DNA of 64,000 nucleotides from JAPORY01 sp965215385 (lineage in GTDB: Bacteria; Pseudomonadota; Alphaproteobacteria; Rhodobacterales; Rhodobacteraceae), in the NCBI GenBank assembly GCA_965215385.1, contig OZ244059.1, positions 1,550,001-1,614,000 on the forward strand, read 5' to 3'. The notes beneath the pieces were generated by a model, which saw only the letters and a program-made list of their open reading frames with translations, made no database searches and had not been told where the DNA came from. The translations under genes were made by a program, and so were the position numbers. Positions 17,131 to 31,206 of this stretch are shown piece after piece; the stretch's first letter is position 1, and every line of letters begins with the position of its first letter.

Positions 17131-19570
17131 CAATGGCATTAACTTAATTTTTAGAGCGCATTAACTTAAGCCAAGCGGTGAGTCGCTTCTGATCAAGTGG
17201 AGTTCAAGAGGGTTTAGGCGGTTTCCATTTGCCGGTCGGTTTTTGAGAGAAGCGGTGATAAGAGTGATGGGGCCGGTCCCATTGCATACAGTCGGCGATG
17301 CAGGCGATGGCGCGGCGGACGATTGTGGCGCAGCTTGTTGAGATATTCAGCACCATATTTTCGAAGCCCGCGTGGACGACCTGGAGCGCGTTCTTCTGGT
17401 TCGCTCGGAGGCCTCCGCGGGCTTGCCGCTGGTCTGAACCGTTGATGTGCATCTCGCAGTCATTGCTCATCAGCCGTGCAAGGGCAATGAGCGTCATCCC
17501 GGCGATAAGTTCTTGCTGTACCCCTCGGAAGCTTTGTGCGTGAAAGGCTTCCATTGACAAGGTCTGTTTCACGGTCTTGTAGAGTTCCTCGATTGACCAG
17601 CGTTGGTGGTACAGGTCGGCGAGACCGTCTATTGGGTAGGTTTGCGGGTCAACCAGCGTGGTGACCAATATCCAGTCGGATTCGGGGACATTGACGACCC
17701 GCACGGTGCGGGCTGTGGCATCGACCTTATGCGGCTTGAGGGTGAGTACGGTGTCTGGCTGGTTGCTTTCAAGAACCTCCTCCACTTGGGTGGCGACTTT
17801 GCGGCGGATGCGGAAGATGGCGTGCAGTCCGAGTTCCCTATGGTGTGCGAGCAAGGCGCGTGAGAAGTAGCCTCGGTCGTAGACGATCACATCACCGGGT
17901 TTGAGACGGCGGAGATGTTCCTCTGCCAGAGCCCGTTCATCGCCGTGTGGAGCGAGGTCAACGTCATAGGGAACCTTGTCGTGTAATCGGTACAGGCAGC
18001 TGACGAGGCCCTGCGGGTAGGCGGCATTGGGTGCGGGGCGCTTGAAGGTCTCTTGTTGTAAGGTCTTCGGTAGGTTGAACTTGCTGCCATCAATAGCGAA
18101 GACGCGATGTCCGTTCCAGGTCGTGGCATTCTTTTCAAACGGTTCGAGGATGGCGGTGTGCACATCTCGAAAGGCCTGCGGGTCAAGCTTGTCACGGGCT
18201 TTGCACATTGCCGCAGCCGAGACCGGCTTAGTCTGGTACAGGGGCACCGCGTAGGTCTGACACTGTCGCCACAGTTGTGACAGTGTTTGCGCATACCCCT
18301 GTCGGTTAGGTGCGATCACGAGGCGGTAAACAAAGAGCAGGATGAGCACGCTGTTGATGGCGCGTCGCCGCGATTGCCAGCGGGCGTCATACGCGGCTGC
18401 GATGCGGGTGACGGCCAAGATTAACTGCTGCCAAGGCCGGGTGGTGGTCTCATCAATGAGGGCCCCACATTGCAGATCGTGGCGGCTGCGTGCGGGCGCC
18501 GGTTTGCGGGGCTCGGCCCGCAATATCGGCTTGAAATCCGCAACCAGCGGCTTCCAATAGACTGCTTTTTGCGTCTTACCGGATCGCGGTCGGGTATGAC
18601 CGATGTGCTGCCAGCCGGCAGCTTTGTAGGCACTGCCTTGAAACCGCTCGGTATCGACAAATGTCTCCATCAGCACGGGCCGATAGTGATATTTTCGGTC
18701 CCAGTCGTCGCGCAACTGCCGTGCGGCCAGCCCCAACACCGCCGAGGCCAGATTCGGTACCCGTACACCTTCGAAGATTACGAAGCGGGAATTGACCACC
18801 ACCAAATGCCTCGTTCGGTTCTTTTGCGCCGGGCTCCACCCGATCAACTGATCGCGGCAGGGCAGATTGCGCGTCATCCCTTCGAACAACAGACCGCCCA
18901 AAATCCGCTGTTGGCCGTCGCGGATGAAGTACTTCATTTGACAGCCGAACGGGTGCTTGTAGCCGAGATAATGATGATGGTCGACCGATGCGTTCCAGAT
19001 GGTCGCCTCTTCCGGCGTTGCAACTGCGGTGAGTGTGAGCGGTTGCAGTGCCTCAAGAGACGCCTCAAGGGGCGTGGGATGAACGGCCTGACGGGCATCA
19101 ATGACCGGACGAAGCGAGGCGCGTTTCGCACGCTTGAGCGGCAAGGATACAATCCCCATTTCTTCGAGGCGTTCCAAAGCCGCGAGACCGGCGCGGAACT
19201 TCGGATTTCCGTCTGGATTACGCCATTGAAGGGCTTCAGCCACCCGCCGTGCGATTCCCGTGCGACTGAGCCCGACACCGGTGTCAATGATCTGCCGGAT
19301 GCGTTCTATGCGCTGGGCCGTGAAGCGTTTGCCGAAAAAGTTATAGGCTTTGAAAGTCTTGGGATCGAACATGACCCTACCCTCCAGAAAATAGCAACGT
19401 GTACTGGAGACGCATAATTGCCGGCTTGTAATGAGTCAAGCCTTAACTTGTCGGATGGCAAAGAAAATTTTGAGGAGGATAAAAAGTTACCCAATATCAG
19501 AGTATTACAAACACTCGCCCCGCGTCATGATGGTCAAAAAGTCAGCACCTAATCAAAGTTAATGCCATTG
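17131..19570 (-). mobile_element. Intact 2.44-kb insertion element encoding a DruA-IS4 fusion transposase
   Basis: Terminal inverted repeats CAATGGCATTAACTT at 17131 and inverted at 19556-19570. The flanks are poly-G on both sides, consistent with a 9-10-bp target duplication in a G tract. A second CATTAACTTAAG lies just inside the left end (17150-17161). The single gene fills most of the element. The ends are the same as those of the MITE at 5974-6125. Confidence 0.9.
17204..19372 (-). CDS. IS4-family transposase with N-terminal DUF4338 (DruA-like) domain
   Basis: A 722-residue fusion. Residues ~1-275 match DUF4338, the family of Druantia protein DruA: HHYLGYKHPFG (133-143), a basic GWSPAQKNRTRHLVVVNSRF block (178-197), VPNLASAVLGLA (205-216) and ETFVDTERFQGS (236-247). 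Residues ~300-690 are an IS4 DDE nuclease: Asp428 in AIDGSK, Asp499 in VYDRGYFS and Glu595 in the Y-x2-R-x3-E-x6-K signature (Y588, R591, E595, K602). The frame is uninterrupted, so the element may be active. What the DruA part does in transposition is unknown; target or end recognition is possible. Confidence 0.88.
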   Translation of the reverse strand: MFDPKTFKAYNFFGKRFTAQRIERIRQIIDTGVGLSRTGIARRVAEALQWRNPDGNPKFRAGLAALERLEEMGIVSLPLKRAKRASLRPVIDARQAVHPTPLEASLEALQPLTLTAVATPEEATIWNASVDHHHYLGYKHPFGCQMKYFIRDGQQRILGGLLFEGMTRNLPCRDQLIGWSPAQKNRTRHLVVVNSRFVIFEGVRVPNLASAVLGLAARQLRDDWDRKYHYRPVLMETFVDTERFQGSAYKAAGWQHIGHTRPRSGKTQKAVYWKPLVADFKPILRAEPRKPAPARSRHDLQCGALIDETTTRPWQQLILAVTRIAAAYDARWQSRRRAINSVLILLFVYRLVIAPNRQGYAQTLSQLWRQCQTYAVPLYQTKPVSAAAMCKARDKLDPQAFRDVHTAILEPFEKNATTWNGHRVFAIDGSKFNLPKTLQQETFKRPAPNAAYPQGLVSCLYRLHDKVPYDVDLAPHGDERALAEEHLRRLKPGDVIVYDRGYFSRALLAHHRELGLHAIFRIRRKVATQVEEVLESNQPDTVLTLKPHKVDATARTVRVVNVPESDWILVTTLVDPQTYPIDGLADLYHQRWSIEELYKTVKQTLSMEAFHAQSFRGVQQELIAGMTLIALARLMSNDCEMHINGSDQRQARGGLRANQKNALQVVHAGFENMVLNISTSCATIVRRAIACIADCMQWDRPHHSYHRFSQKPTGKWKPPKPS

Positions 19571-19579
19571 GGGGGGGGG
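19570..19579 (+). repeat. G10 run at the right flank of the DruA-IS4 element
   Basis: The last base of the element and nine further G, then TAGGCTTCG. This is the right-hand copy of the poly-G target. Confidence 0.85.
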
Positions 19580-19636
19580 TAGGCTTCGTGCTGCTCAAAT
19601 TACCGAGACGACATAGCCTTAAGGGAGAAAATTAGG

Positions 19637-21466
19637 ATGGAAACAAATAGCACTATGATCGCCCAACTGTATATTGGATATTTCGGACGCGCACCAGACC
19701 CTAACGGTTACAGCCATTACATGCAACAAATGGCAAATGGGCGATCAATTGAAGAAATTGCCAAAGAATTCGCGAACTCGCGTGAGGCAAAGGAACTATA
19801 TCCGTATCTTGTTGATCCCAATTCATTCGCAAATGTCGATAGATTCGTCGATCAAATATACATGAACTTGTTCGGTCGAGCGGCGGACAGTGGAGGAAGA
19901 GCATATTACAAGGCTGGCCTTGAGGCAGCGGAGAATGCGCCAAACCATATTTCCGCCGATCAATTCATTCTAGCCATTATCAAAGGCCGTCGAGATTCTT
20001 TGGACGGCGCAGAAGGTTCACCCGACCGCACTATTCTTGACAATAGAGCAGCCGTAGCAATTGACTTCACGGAATCCTTCAATGACGCTGAATCACCAGA
20101 CGGATATAAAATTCAATGGGATGAATTAGATGCTGGCAGGGTATCGCAGACAATTATTGACTCTGTTGGCGGCAGTACTGTCGAACAAGTGATGGCTTCG
20201 TTAGTTGCCACAGATAAGAAAATTGACAAGTTGATTTCCAACCTCGAAAATCCAAAATGGCAAACCGATGGCACGGCGACAGATACCGAAGTGGGTAAAG
20301 CGCAACTCGCGGGCTTCCGACAGACAGAATTCGAGAATTCGGGTATTACGATTGAAGCCGTCGATTATCGCATTGATACAGAGACTCTGCTGGTAGCTGA
20401 CTCAATCACTATCGAATTTGATGATGTGATAACTTCAGGAGAAGACCCACACGCGGTAGTTATCAATTTAGTTGGTGGTAGCAACTTAACCAAGGCGACA
20501 ATCAAAGGTACAATTGCAGAGGATATTGTCTTTGATTGGATTGATGAACTTGAAACTGATCCCAATTTGGAAGAGTTTCAACTCACAAAATCTGACATCG
20601 CATTACGCGTTGATGTCTCTGCAGCAAGTGAGTTGACGGAACTGAAGTTTGATCTAGAAGGTCCACGAGAACCAGTCGACCAATATATGGTGGTGCATCT
20701 AATTGGGCTTGGTGAGGCGTTTACAACCCTAGACGCTAGCGAATCGACGGGTAACCTGTACTTCTTTGAAGAATTACGCTCAAGAGGTGATTTTGCTTTG
20801 GTTCCGGAAATTCCTGACGCCGAGTCGCCTCGAACTAAAGAATCAAGCAACCCGTTTTTGAACTTAGATCACAGCCTGAACTTTATAGGAAGTTCTGGCG
20901 GCGATTTTCTGTTGATTTTGCCAGGCAACGTCAACGATGATACACTTAATGGTGGTGGCGGTGATGAAGTCTTTTTCGCAGGTGACGGCAATGATATCCT
21001 GATCGGTGGGATAGGCGAAGACTGGTTGTCGGGTGGTAGGGGTGATGACAGAATCACCGGTGGTAGCGGCGCGGACATCCTGACTGGTGGCGGTGGTGCC
21101 GATACTTTCGTCTTTGCGCAAGGCGACAGTAAAGATTGGGATGAAATTACGGATTTCACGGTTGCGGACACGGGCGGCGACCAATTAATGTTTAGCGTAG
21201 CTGGAAACGAAGATAACTACTTCCACATTGATGATGAAGAAGAAGGTCAGGATTACAGCATGGCCGAAGCACTTGCGTTAGCAGAAAGGAACTTCGGCAA
21301 CGATGACAGCCTGATATTCGTGTTCGTAGAAAGGGCAGGTCAATATGAAGGCGCCCTTTTCATTGACTATGACGATGATAATGAGGTCGATGATACCATA
21401 GTCTTCTCGGGTGGTACCGCAATTTGGGATTTCAGCTACGAGGACATTGTCGCTGCAGGTGCTTAG
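19637..21466 (+). CDS. RTX-repeat protein with N-terminal DUF4214 domains
   Basis: A 609-residue acidic protein without a classical signal peptide. Residues 5-110 hold two DUF4214-type units (IAQLYIGYFGRAPDPNGYSHY and FVDQIYMNLFGRAADSGG). Residues ~430-495 are glycine-aspartate nonapeptides (GGGGDEVFFAGDGNDILIGG and following) that bind calcium. The C-terminus is acidic and hydrophobic like type I secretion signals. Such proteins leave the cell through an ABC-MFP-TolC channel, which is not encoded in this window, and act as S-layer, adhesin or exoenzyme proteins. AAGGGAG lies 9 nt before the ATG. Expression may be altered by the IS element 67 nt upstream. Confidence 0.85.
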   Translation: METNSTMIAQLYIGYFGRAPDPNGYSHYMQQMANGRSIEEIAKEFANSREAKELYPYLVDPNSFANVDRFVDQIYMNLFGRAADSGGRAYYKAGLEAAENAPNHISADQFILAIIKGRRDSLDGAEGSPDRTILDNRAAVAIDFTESFNDAESPDGYKIQWDELDAGRVSQTIIDSVGGSTVEQVMASLVATDKKIDKLISNLENPKWQTDGTATDTEVGKAQLAGFRQTEFENSGITIEAVDYRIDTETLLVADSITIEFDDVITSGEDPHAVVINLVGGSNLTKATIKGTIAEDIVFDWIDELETDPNLEEFQLTKSDIALRVDVSAASELTELKFDLEGPREPVDQYMVVHLIGLGEAFTTLDASESTGNLYFFEELRSRGDFALVPEIPDAESPRTKESSNPFLNLDHSLNFIGSSGGDFLLILPGNVNDDTLNGGGGDEVFFAGDGNDILIGGIGEDWLSGGRGDDRITGGSGADILTGGGGADTFVFAQGDSKDWDEITDFTVADTGGDQLMFSVAGNEDNYFHIDDEEEGQDYSMAEALALAERNFGNDDSLIFVFVERAGQYEGALFIDYDDDNEVDDTIVFSGGTAIWDFSYEDIVAAGA

Positions 21467-21642
21467 GTCATGGTTTCCATCAGTAAACGGACAAAAGATA
21501 AGAGGTTCGGCTAAATTTGCTAGCCTTTCTCGGCCCCGTTTTTCTAATCCGAATTGGATACAGCGAGGGGCATCGCACACAGCGACAAGTATCGTAACAT
21601 ATGCGGGACAATGCAAAAACACCACGATGGAATTCCTGCTAT

Positions 21643-21671
21643 GAAGGGCAATCTGAGCCCGATTGCCCTTC
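21643..21671 (+). terminator. Hairpin downstream of the RTX gene
   Basis: A perfect 11-bp stem GAAGGGCAATC / GATTGCCCTTC with a 7-nt loop, 177 nt after the RTX stop. There is no T run, so a Rho-independent role is uncertain. Confidence 0.4.
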
Positions 21672-21762
21672 TATCCAATATAGCACTTGGGCCAAATGGT
21701 GATGCGATACAGCGCAATATAGCGGCGGCTCAAAAACTGTCGGTTTGAACGCTCTCATTTCA

Positions 21763-22327
21763 TCACGGCCAGAGCGCATCCAAGGGGAAGGTAATCGCTT
21801 GAAACGGCGGCAGTATCACCGGGGCGTCATCAGACAGCGTCGTCAGCAATACCCTCTGTCCCTTGAGAAGTTCAAAGGCTTCCAAAGTCTGTGCGTCGGG
21901 ATCAACCAACCATAGATGCGAGGCCCTTTCACGGGCATAAGTCGCACGCTTCTCGTTCTGATCAAGGTGCTGGGTTGCGGGCGAGAGCACTTCGCACACC
22001 CAATTCGGTGGAATATCACAGTAGGCAGCATCAGGATAGTCGGGTATCGTCTCGCGTTGCCGGCCAGCAACGGCGGGCACAACAATGTCGGCACCTAGGT
22101 GCAACACGGTTTCATCAAGAATCCATCAGCCGTCAGGACCACCATCACCGAAACTAAAGGATGGATTTAATTTTCCCCCAATGACGGAACTCGCCTAGGC
22201 CTGGCGCATAGCCGGTCGTGGGTGGGAAATAAAGTGTTCCCACGAGTACCTCCGCCACCCGATTCGGCGGTGCGTTTCAAACATCTTGATAAGTTGCGGC
22301 CTTCGCAACCCGAACCGGCTCTGCCAT
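21763..22327 (-). pseudogene. Uma2 (DUF820) family endonuclease-like pseudogene
   Basis: The last 114 residues are an intact Uma2 C-terminus: GADIVVPAVAG, the PPNWVCEVLSPATQ strand and EKRATYARERASHLWLVDP. The usual N-terminus is readable upstream from ATG 22327 (MAEPVRVAKAATYQDV, then NRVAEVLVGTLYFPP). It is broken by TGA after YQDV, by a frameshift, and by TGA just before the ILDETVLHLGAD block. Uma2 proteins have a PD-(D/E)XK fold of uncertain role. Only a TTG/ATG internal start could express the C-terminal part. Confidence 0.72.
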
Positions 22328-22870
22328 AGATTCTCCTTTGGACTCGGAATAGGGCAAGACATTCAAATAGAGCAAGCAAAGATCAACCCCGGGTCAAGAT
22401 TCGCAAACTGTAATTCACAGCCCCTGTTGGTACCCACCGCGACCAGCTCGGTGACGGCGGAGGCTACTCCCGGTCAAGAGAAGTGCCACTGAACAATGGT
22501 ACATCGCGACGCGCTAACGTATTTTGGTTGACCACCACCGATGCTCGTCACTATTGACACCCTTAAGCCCGTCGTGATCAAGAACGATGAAGTCAAGCTG
22601 TCAATCAATCCTACACTTCGCCACACTAGTACCAACATCCTCACAACCTCAAGAGGGAAGCCACTATCGGCGATCCATAAGTCTTGACTGGTCCGGACAA
22701 AAAGGGAAGTGATTGTCATTGAGTATTTTTAAGTCTATCGGTCCGATTATCAACTGAGGATAACTCGACCCCAAAACTGGACAAACGAATAACAACGCGA
22801 TCCGAGTCTTTCTCTTATTCAAGCCACTTTGTCGACAGCGTCTTTGAAGCAATCTGAAAAAACAAGAGCC
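22328..22870. other. No gene recognised
   Basis: A short plus-strand frame (about 22540-22686, starting MLVTIDTLKPVVIKNDEVKL) has a plausible composition but no known relative that I can name. Otherwise nothing coherent is seen. Confidence 0.4.
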
Positions 22871-23605
22871 ATGCACGAGAGCGAAGTGAATTCAAAATAC
22901 CCCGATCTTGATTACGAAAAAAATCAATCCGGGATTTTGGTGTTGGTATGTATTTTGTTCGGAATTGGCGTCATTACCCTCGCAGGAATAGGCCTCCCGT
23001 ATCTATTGCACAGCAATGTTAGCCTAATCCATTGCATTCTAGTTTTTTTCTTCGCAATTAATTTTGTAATTTGCTATTGGGAAGTTTGTTTATTTTATCG
23101 GCGGGACCAGATAAGAGAGCGCGCCGACTATTGGAACCAAAGATGGAAAGAAAATGGTCGTGTGCCCGTTCATGCTTTCCTATTAACCAAAGTACCGATT
23201 TCAAAATTTATGGCTTTTGGCCTATGGGCAGACGTTTGGGCTGCGTATTGTCATTTCGATGATGCGTACGCGAACTGCCGCACTTGCGGGTATGCGGTCG
23301 ATGTGGGAAACGGATTCATCGCGCCGCCACTTATGCTGCTGCTATACTTTTGCTATACGTTTGAGTTTCTATCAGCGACTGTCGCCGGAATAATCGGCGT
23401 AATTCTATTTTGGCAAATTAGCTACGGAACAAAATTATACTGGTTGTCTTTCTTTGGTTCAGGAAGCCACAATAAACTAACACGAAAGGACTTGCTCATT
23501 TATATCGTCTTGCTGAACACGCCTTGGATTCTGTTTCCTCTGTTCGGCATGATTATTTCCATCCGGCTCATTATCGACAACAACTATGCGATTATTGGCT
23601 TTTGA
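22871..23605 (+). CDS. Multi-pass membrane protein of unknown function
   Basis: A 244-residue integral membrane protein with about five hydrophobic helices (roughly residues 18-42, 47-70, 145-165, 168-185 and 207-232). The loop between helices 2 and 3 is conserved-looking and polar: YRRDQIRERADYWNQRW, then ADVWAAYCHFDDAYANCRTCG with two close Cys. I do not recognise the family. ATG 22871 is preferred over TTG 22829 because the extra 14 residues are polar and unsupported. It is convergent with the FAD oxidoreductase gene. The region is more AT-rich than its neighbours, hinting at transfer. Confidence 0.6.
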   Translation: MHESEVNSKYPDLDYEKNQSGILVLVCILFGIGVITLAGIGLPYLLHSNVSLIHCILVFFFAINFVICYWEVCLFYRRDQIRERADYWNQRWKENGRVPVHAFLLTKVPISKFMAFGLWADVWAAYCHFDDAYANCRTCGYAVDVGNGFIAPPLMLLLYFCYTFEFLSATVAGIIGVILFWQISYGTKLYWLSFFGSGSHNKLTRKDLLIYIVLLNTPWILFPLFGMIISIRLIIDNNYAIIGF

Positions 23606-23830
23606 TTACTCAACGGGCAACTCTAGAGAATGCGGAATTCAGCCGACTGAACCAATTCTAGATTGGTCATACTCATCGCTCTTGAGAGTCGGAAACGAAA
23701 GCTGTATCGACCGATACCATGCCAATGCTCGCGAGCGACACAAATTGAGATGTCGTTGCCTAATTTGAATCACACTGTTGAGCAGACGGATAGACGCCGA
23801 CGGTCAACTAGAGCGTTTATTGAAGTCGGC

Positions 23831-25189
23831 TTATCGTGCTTTTTTAAAGCGCCATCCATACATCAAACTTCCGTAGAAGTTAAACCACTTACGCGCCTCT
23901 TCATCGTGAAAGGGATAGTCAGCACCCATTTGACGCGCTGTGATTAAACCGGAAAGAAAACAGGTTTCCTGACTGTTAATAAGAGTATGAGCTCCACAAT
24001 GCCAGGATTTCCGTCTTCCTTGAATAAACCGAAAACAATGAATCAAGAACGCGATATGTCGAACATCATGGACGACATGTTGAAACCACCACCTCTTGAT
24101 AATTTTTGATTCATCTATCTTGCTGATCGGATTATAGGTTACCAAACAGGGCTTATCAGATTTTTTGGCCCATGGTTGCTGGTTATGCATGATATAGGTA
24201 ATTTCATAATTGTCAGGCCGGACGCCAAATTGCTCAATATGGTTGCTACGCGTCGCGTTAGCCTTTGCTGCATTGTCGGGCAGAACCGACTCGTCATAAT
24301 GGATAACCGTATGGTTATGGAGTTCGCTTTCGTAGCGAATTGAGGAGAGCAACCAGCGTTCCAAATAACTTGGTGAGTCGATAATCATCAATGTCTGGTT
24401 GGCATTGCAAGCGAATACCACGTCGTCGAACGTCTCAATTTCTCCGTTCTCATCCTCAACAGTCACCGATGACCCCGTCCGCACAACCTTTCTGACGGGT
24501 CGTTGAAGATACAGCTTCTCCCTAAATTCTTTCGTGATTTCTGCGTAAATTCGTCGAGATCCTTGGTTCCACGTTTGCATCGGTGTGGCGGTCTCAATAT
24601 TGAAGAACTCAAGGTAGCGCGCAAACAATGATGACGGCATGTCGAACACATTGGTCGCCATCAAGAAATTCACAAACATCGGCTTTAGAATTTTGTAGCG
24701 AAAATCGCCTGAAAAACCGCCCCAGTCGAGTACGGTTCGCATGCTCACATAGTTGAAGGGGTTCAGGAAGCCGATGAATTTCGACTTTGTTTTGTTGAGC
24801 TTAGCAAAAAATTGCAGCGTACGAAGAACCTTTCGAAATCTTTTGATTTCAGCCTCACACTGAAGACTGATATCTGTTTCTAGATCATGCGCGTACGTTT
24901 GATTCTTGTAGCCGACACTGTAACTGAAGACCGTATCAATTACCTCAATATCAAATCTCTTCATCAGAAGCAAAATATGGTGGTAAACAGACGGAATCAA
25001 CGCCGTAACGGAAATGTCAAATGGAACCGAATTCCCGTCATTTTGCGGCATGTCAGCAGTTATTGCGTTGCCGCCAATCTGTTCCTGAGCTTCATAAACG
25101 CGAAAGTCAAAACGGTCCGGATGTTGGCTGAGTGCGTACGCAACCCCAAGCCCAGACACCCCACCGCCAACGATAGCTACGCGCCGCAT
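23831..25189 (-). CDS. FAD-dependent oxidoreductase (amine oxidase / desaturase superfamily)
   Basis: A 452-residue flavoprotein. The N-terminus VAIVGGGVSGLGVAYAL is a textbook Rossmann dinucleotide motif. The FAD-ribose acid is at YEAQEQIGGNA (about residue 35). The second conserved block, DVVFACNANQTLMII, lies near residue 255. This layout is seen in the NAD(P)-binding amine-oxidase-like proteins often linked to lipid-modifying operons (cyclopropane fatty acid, carotenoid-type). No such partners are adjacent here, so the substrate is unknown. Confidence 0.8.
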   Translation of the reverse strand: MRRVAIVGGGVSGLGVAYALSQHPDRFDFRVYEAQEQIGGNAITADMPQNDGNSVPFDISVTALIPSVYHHILLLMKRFDIEVIDTVFSYSVGYKNQTYAHDLETDISLQCEAEIKRFRKVLRTLQFFAKLNKTKSKFIGFLNPFNYVSMRTVLDWGGFSGDFRYKILKPMFVNFLMATNVFDMPSSLFARYLEFFNIETATPMQTWNQGSRRIYAEITKEFREKLYLQRPVRKVVRTGSSVTVEDENGEIETFDDVVFACNANQTLMIIDSPSYLERWLLSSIRYESELHNHTVIHYDESVLPDNAAKANATRSNHIEQFGVRPDNYEITYIMHNQQPWAKKSDKPCLVTYNPISKIDESKIIKRWWFQHVVHDVRHIAFLIHCFRFIQGRRKSWHCGAHTLINSQETCFLSGLITARQMGADYPFHDEEARKWFNFYGSLMYGWRFKKAR

Positions 25190-25766
25190 TGCGTCAACTC
25201 CTCAACATTTTTCATGATACGAAACTACCTCTTCGATCTGAACAGTGCTAAGAGCGAGTCGGAGAAATTATTCCCTCCGCATTTCGACCTGTTTATAGAA
25301 ATACTTTGCTTTCAAAGCCACAGGAGTGATCGTGTACGACTATCAGTCTAGAATATATTGGGGCCGTTATGTCAAGGAATCTTTCGGTGCGCTCAACCAA
25401 TCTGAATTCGCGCACGGCGGTCCCGTGCGACCGAAATCGCACAGTTGGCTGGTGAGCGAAGAGCAACTTGGCTGAGCGTTCGTTCTGGCGTGGGGGTGCC
25501 GCCGAGCGGAAGGCACACTCCGCATAGAAGTTATCGCTGCCGTCTTTCCCTTTTTTCATGGGTGAGGCCGTCCGCCCTGCTGTCTTCGTTATCGTGCGTT
25601 GTCCGCCATCAAGAGCACGACGTGTTTTCCAGACCAGCCAATTTTTTCACCCAATGATGCTGCAACCTCGCGAGTCGAGCACGGGAGTGCCAGTACTCAT
25701 TGGCAAATCTGCTGCGTTTTGGGACGAAGGCGGTCTGGTGAAAGTCCAAGCGCATCGGTATTAGGT
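25190..25766. other. No gene recognised (downstream of the rRNA operon)
   Basis: Open frames here either run through the antisense of tRNA-fMet or lack coherent features. No clear terminator hairpin with a T run was found after the tRNA. Confidence 0.5.
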
Positions 25767-25843
<77 letters not shown>

Positions 25844-25921
25844 GCAAAAGCGGTGTTCGTTTGCCCCGTTAACGACACCGGATAATTGCATCGCAAGAGA
25901 AATACAAAAGAATTCTTTCTA

Positions 25922-26038
25922 GGTTTGGCAGCGACCTACTCTCCCACGCCTTAAGACGCAGTACCATCGGCGCAACAGCACTTAACGGCCGGGTTCGGGA
26001 TGGATCCGGGTGTTTTGCTTGCGCTATGACCACCAAAC
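25922..26038 (-). rRNA. rrf: 5S ribosomal RNA
   Basis: About 117 nt, beginning GGTGGTCATAGCGC with the conserved CCCGAACCCGG loop and GTGGGAGAGTAGG near the 3' end. It lies about 90 nt past 23S and 78 nt before tRNA-fMet. Ends are approximate. Confidence 0.93.
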
Positions 26039-26125
26039 CAAGAAAGAACTCTGCCTTACAAATACACTGTAGAAATGGGAGGCATGCTTTGAGTCGCAGA
26101 AGTCACCTGACTTCTACTGAATCAA

Positions 26126-28957
<2,832 letters not shown>

Positions 28958-29403
28958 TGATTCAGAAGAAGACAGGTTATAACCTCCTGTCATCGCTCTT
29001 GGCTGCTTCACAAAGAGACAACCAAGCGTTCTGAACCAAAGCATACTATCCCGCTCCTGCCGAAAATTTCCGACAGAAACTTTGGTTAGTGTACTTGACT
29101 TGGACAGCACCACCCCAACCCATAAATATGACGACCCACTGCGGTAAGCATAGGGCACTATACGGATACGAAAACCACTTACTCGTGGTCATCAGACGGT
29201 GCTGTTTGTATCTCTCTTTACGATGTCAACGCCAGCCACAAAGCTGCCGACGCATTAACTGCGGCCCCGTTTGAGCACCGCAACCGCAGACCTTCGTCAA
29301 ATGAAATTTGACGAGGAAACGTTTTGACAAACGCTTTCTGGTCAAATTGAATTTCTTTCTTGGAGGTGCTCACCTTCTCCGAACCTCGCTGCTCAAGCAA
29401 AAT
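28958..29403 (-). other. Internal transcribed spacer between tRNA-Ala and 23S
   Basis: About 446 nt without a gene. It is expected to hold the boxA-like and RNase III processing signals of the operon, which I did not resolve. Confidence 0.6.
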
Positions 29404-29479
29404 TGGTGGAGCCTAGCGGGATCGAACCGCTGACCTCCTGAATGCAAATCAGGCGCTCTCCCAGCTGAGCTAAGGCCCC
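29404..29479 (-). tRNA. tRNA-Ala (TGC)
   Basis: A 76-nt cloverleaf with encoded CCA, anticodon TGC, and the GGGGCCT acceptor strand with G3. It lies in the 16S-23S spacer. Confidence 0.95.
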
Positions 29480-29532
29480 GACAGACTGTACGACCGCGAG
29501 TGCCGCTCGTTTTTCTGGACATGATCGTGTAA

Positions 29533-29609
<77 letters not shown>

Positions 29610-29737
29610 AAGACAGACCGGTAGGCCTGCAACGTGTTGAAGAGATATGTGGACAGTCAGGCCCATGATGGTGATCAACGCCGGGTTGATCATAATGCTA
29701 AGTCGTTCTTGATGCTAGCGAGCCAGCAAACAAGAAC

Positions 29738-31206
<1,469 letters not shown>

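Noticed and set aside
20864..21184. Minus-strand frames under the RTX repeats
   Set aside because: Repeat-derived shadows of the glycine/aspartate nonapeptides.
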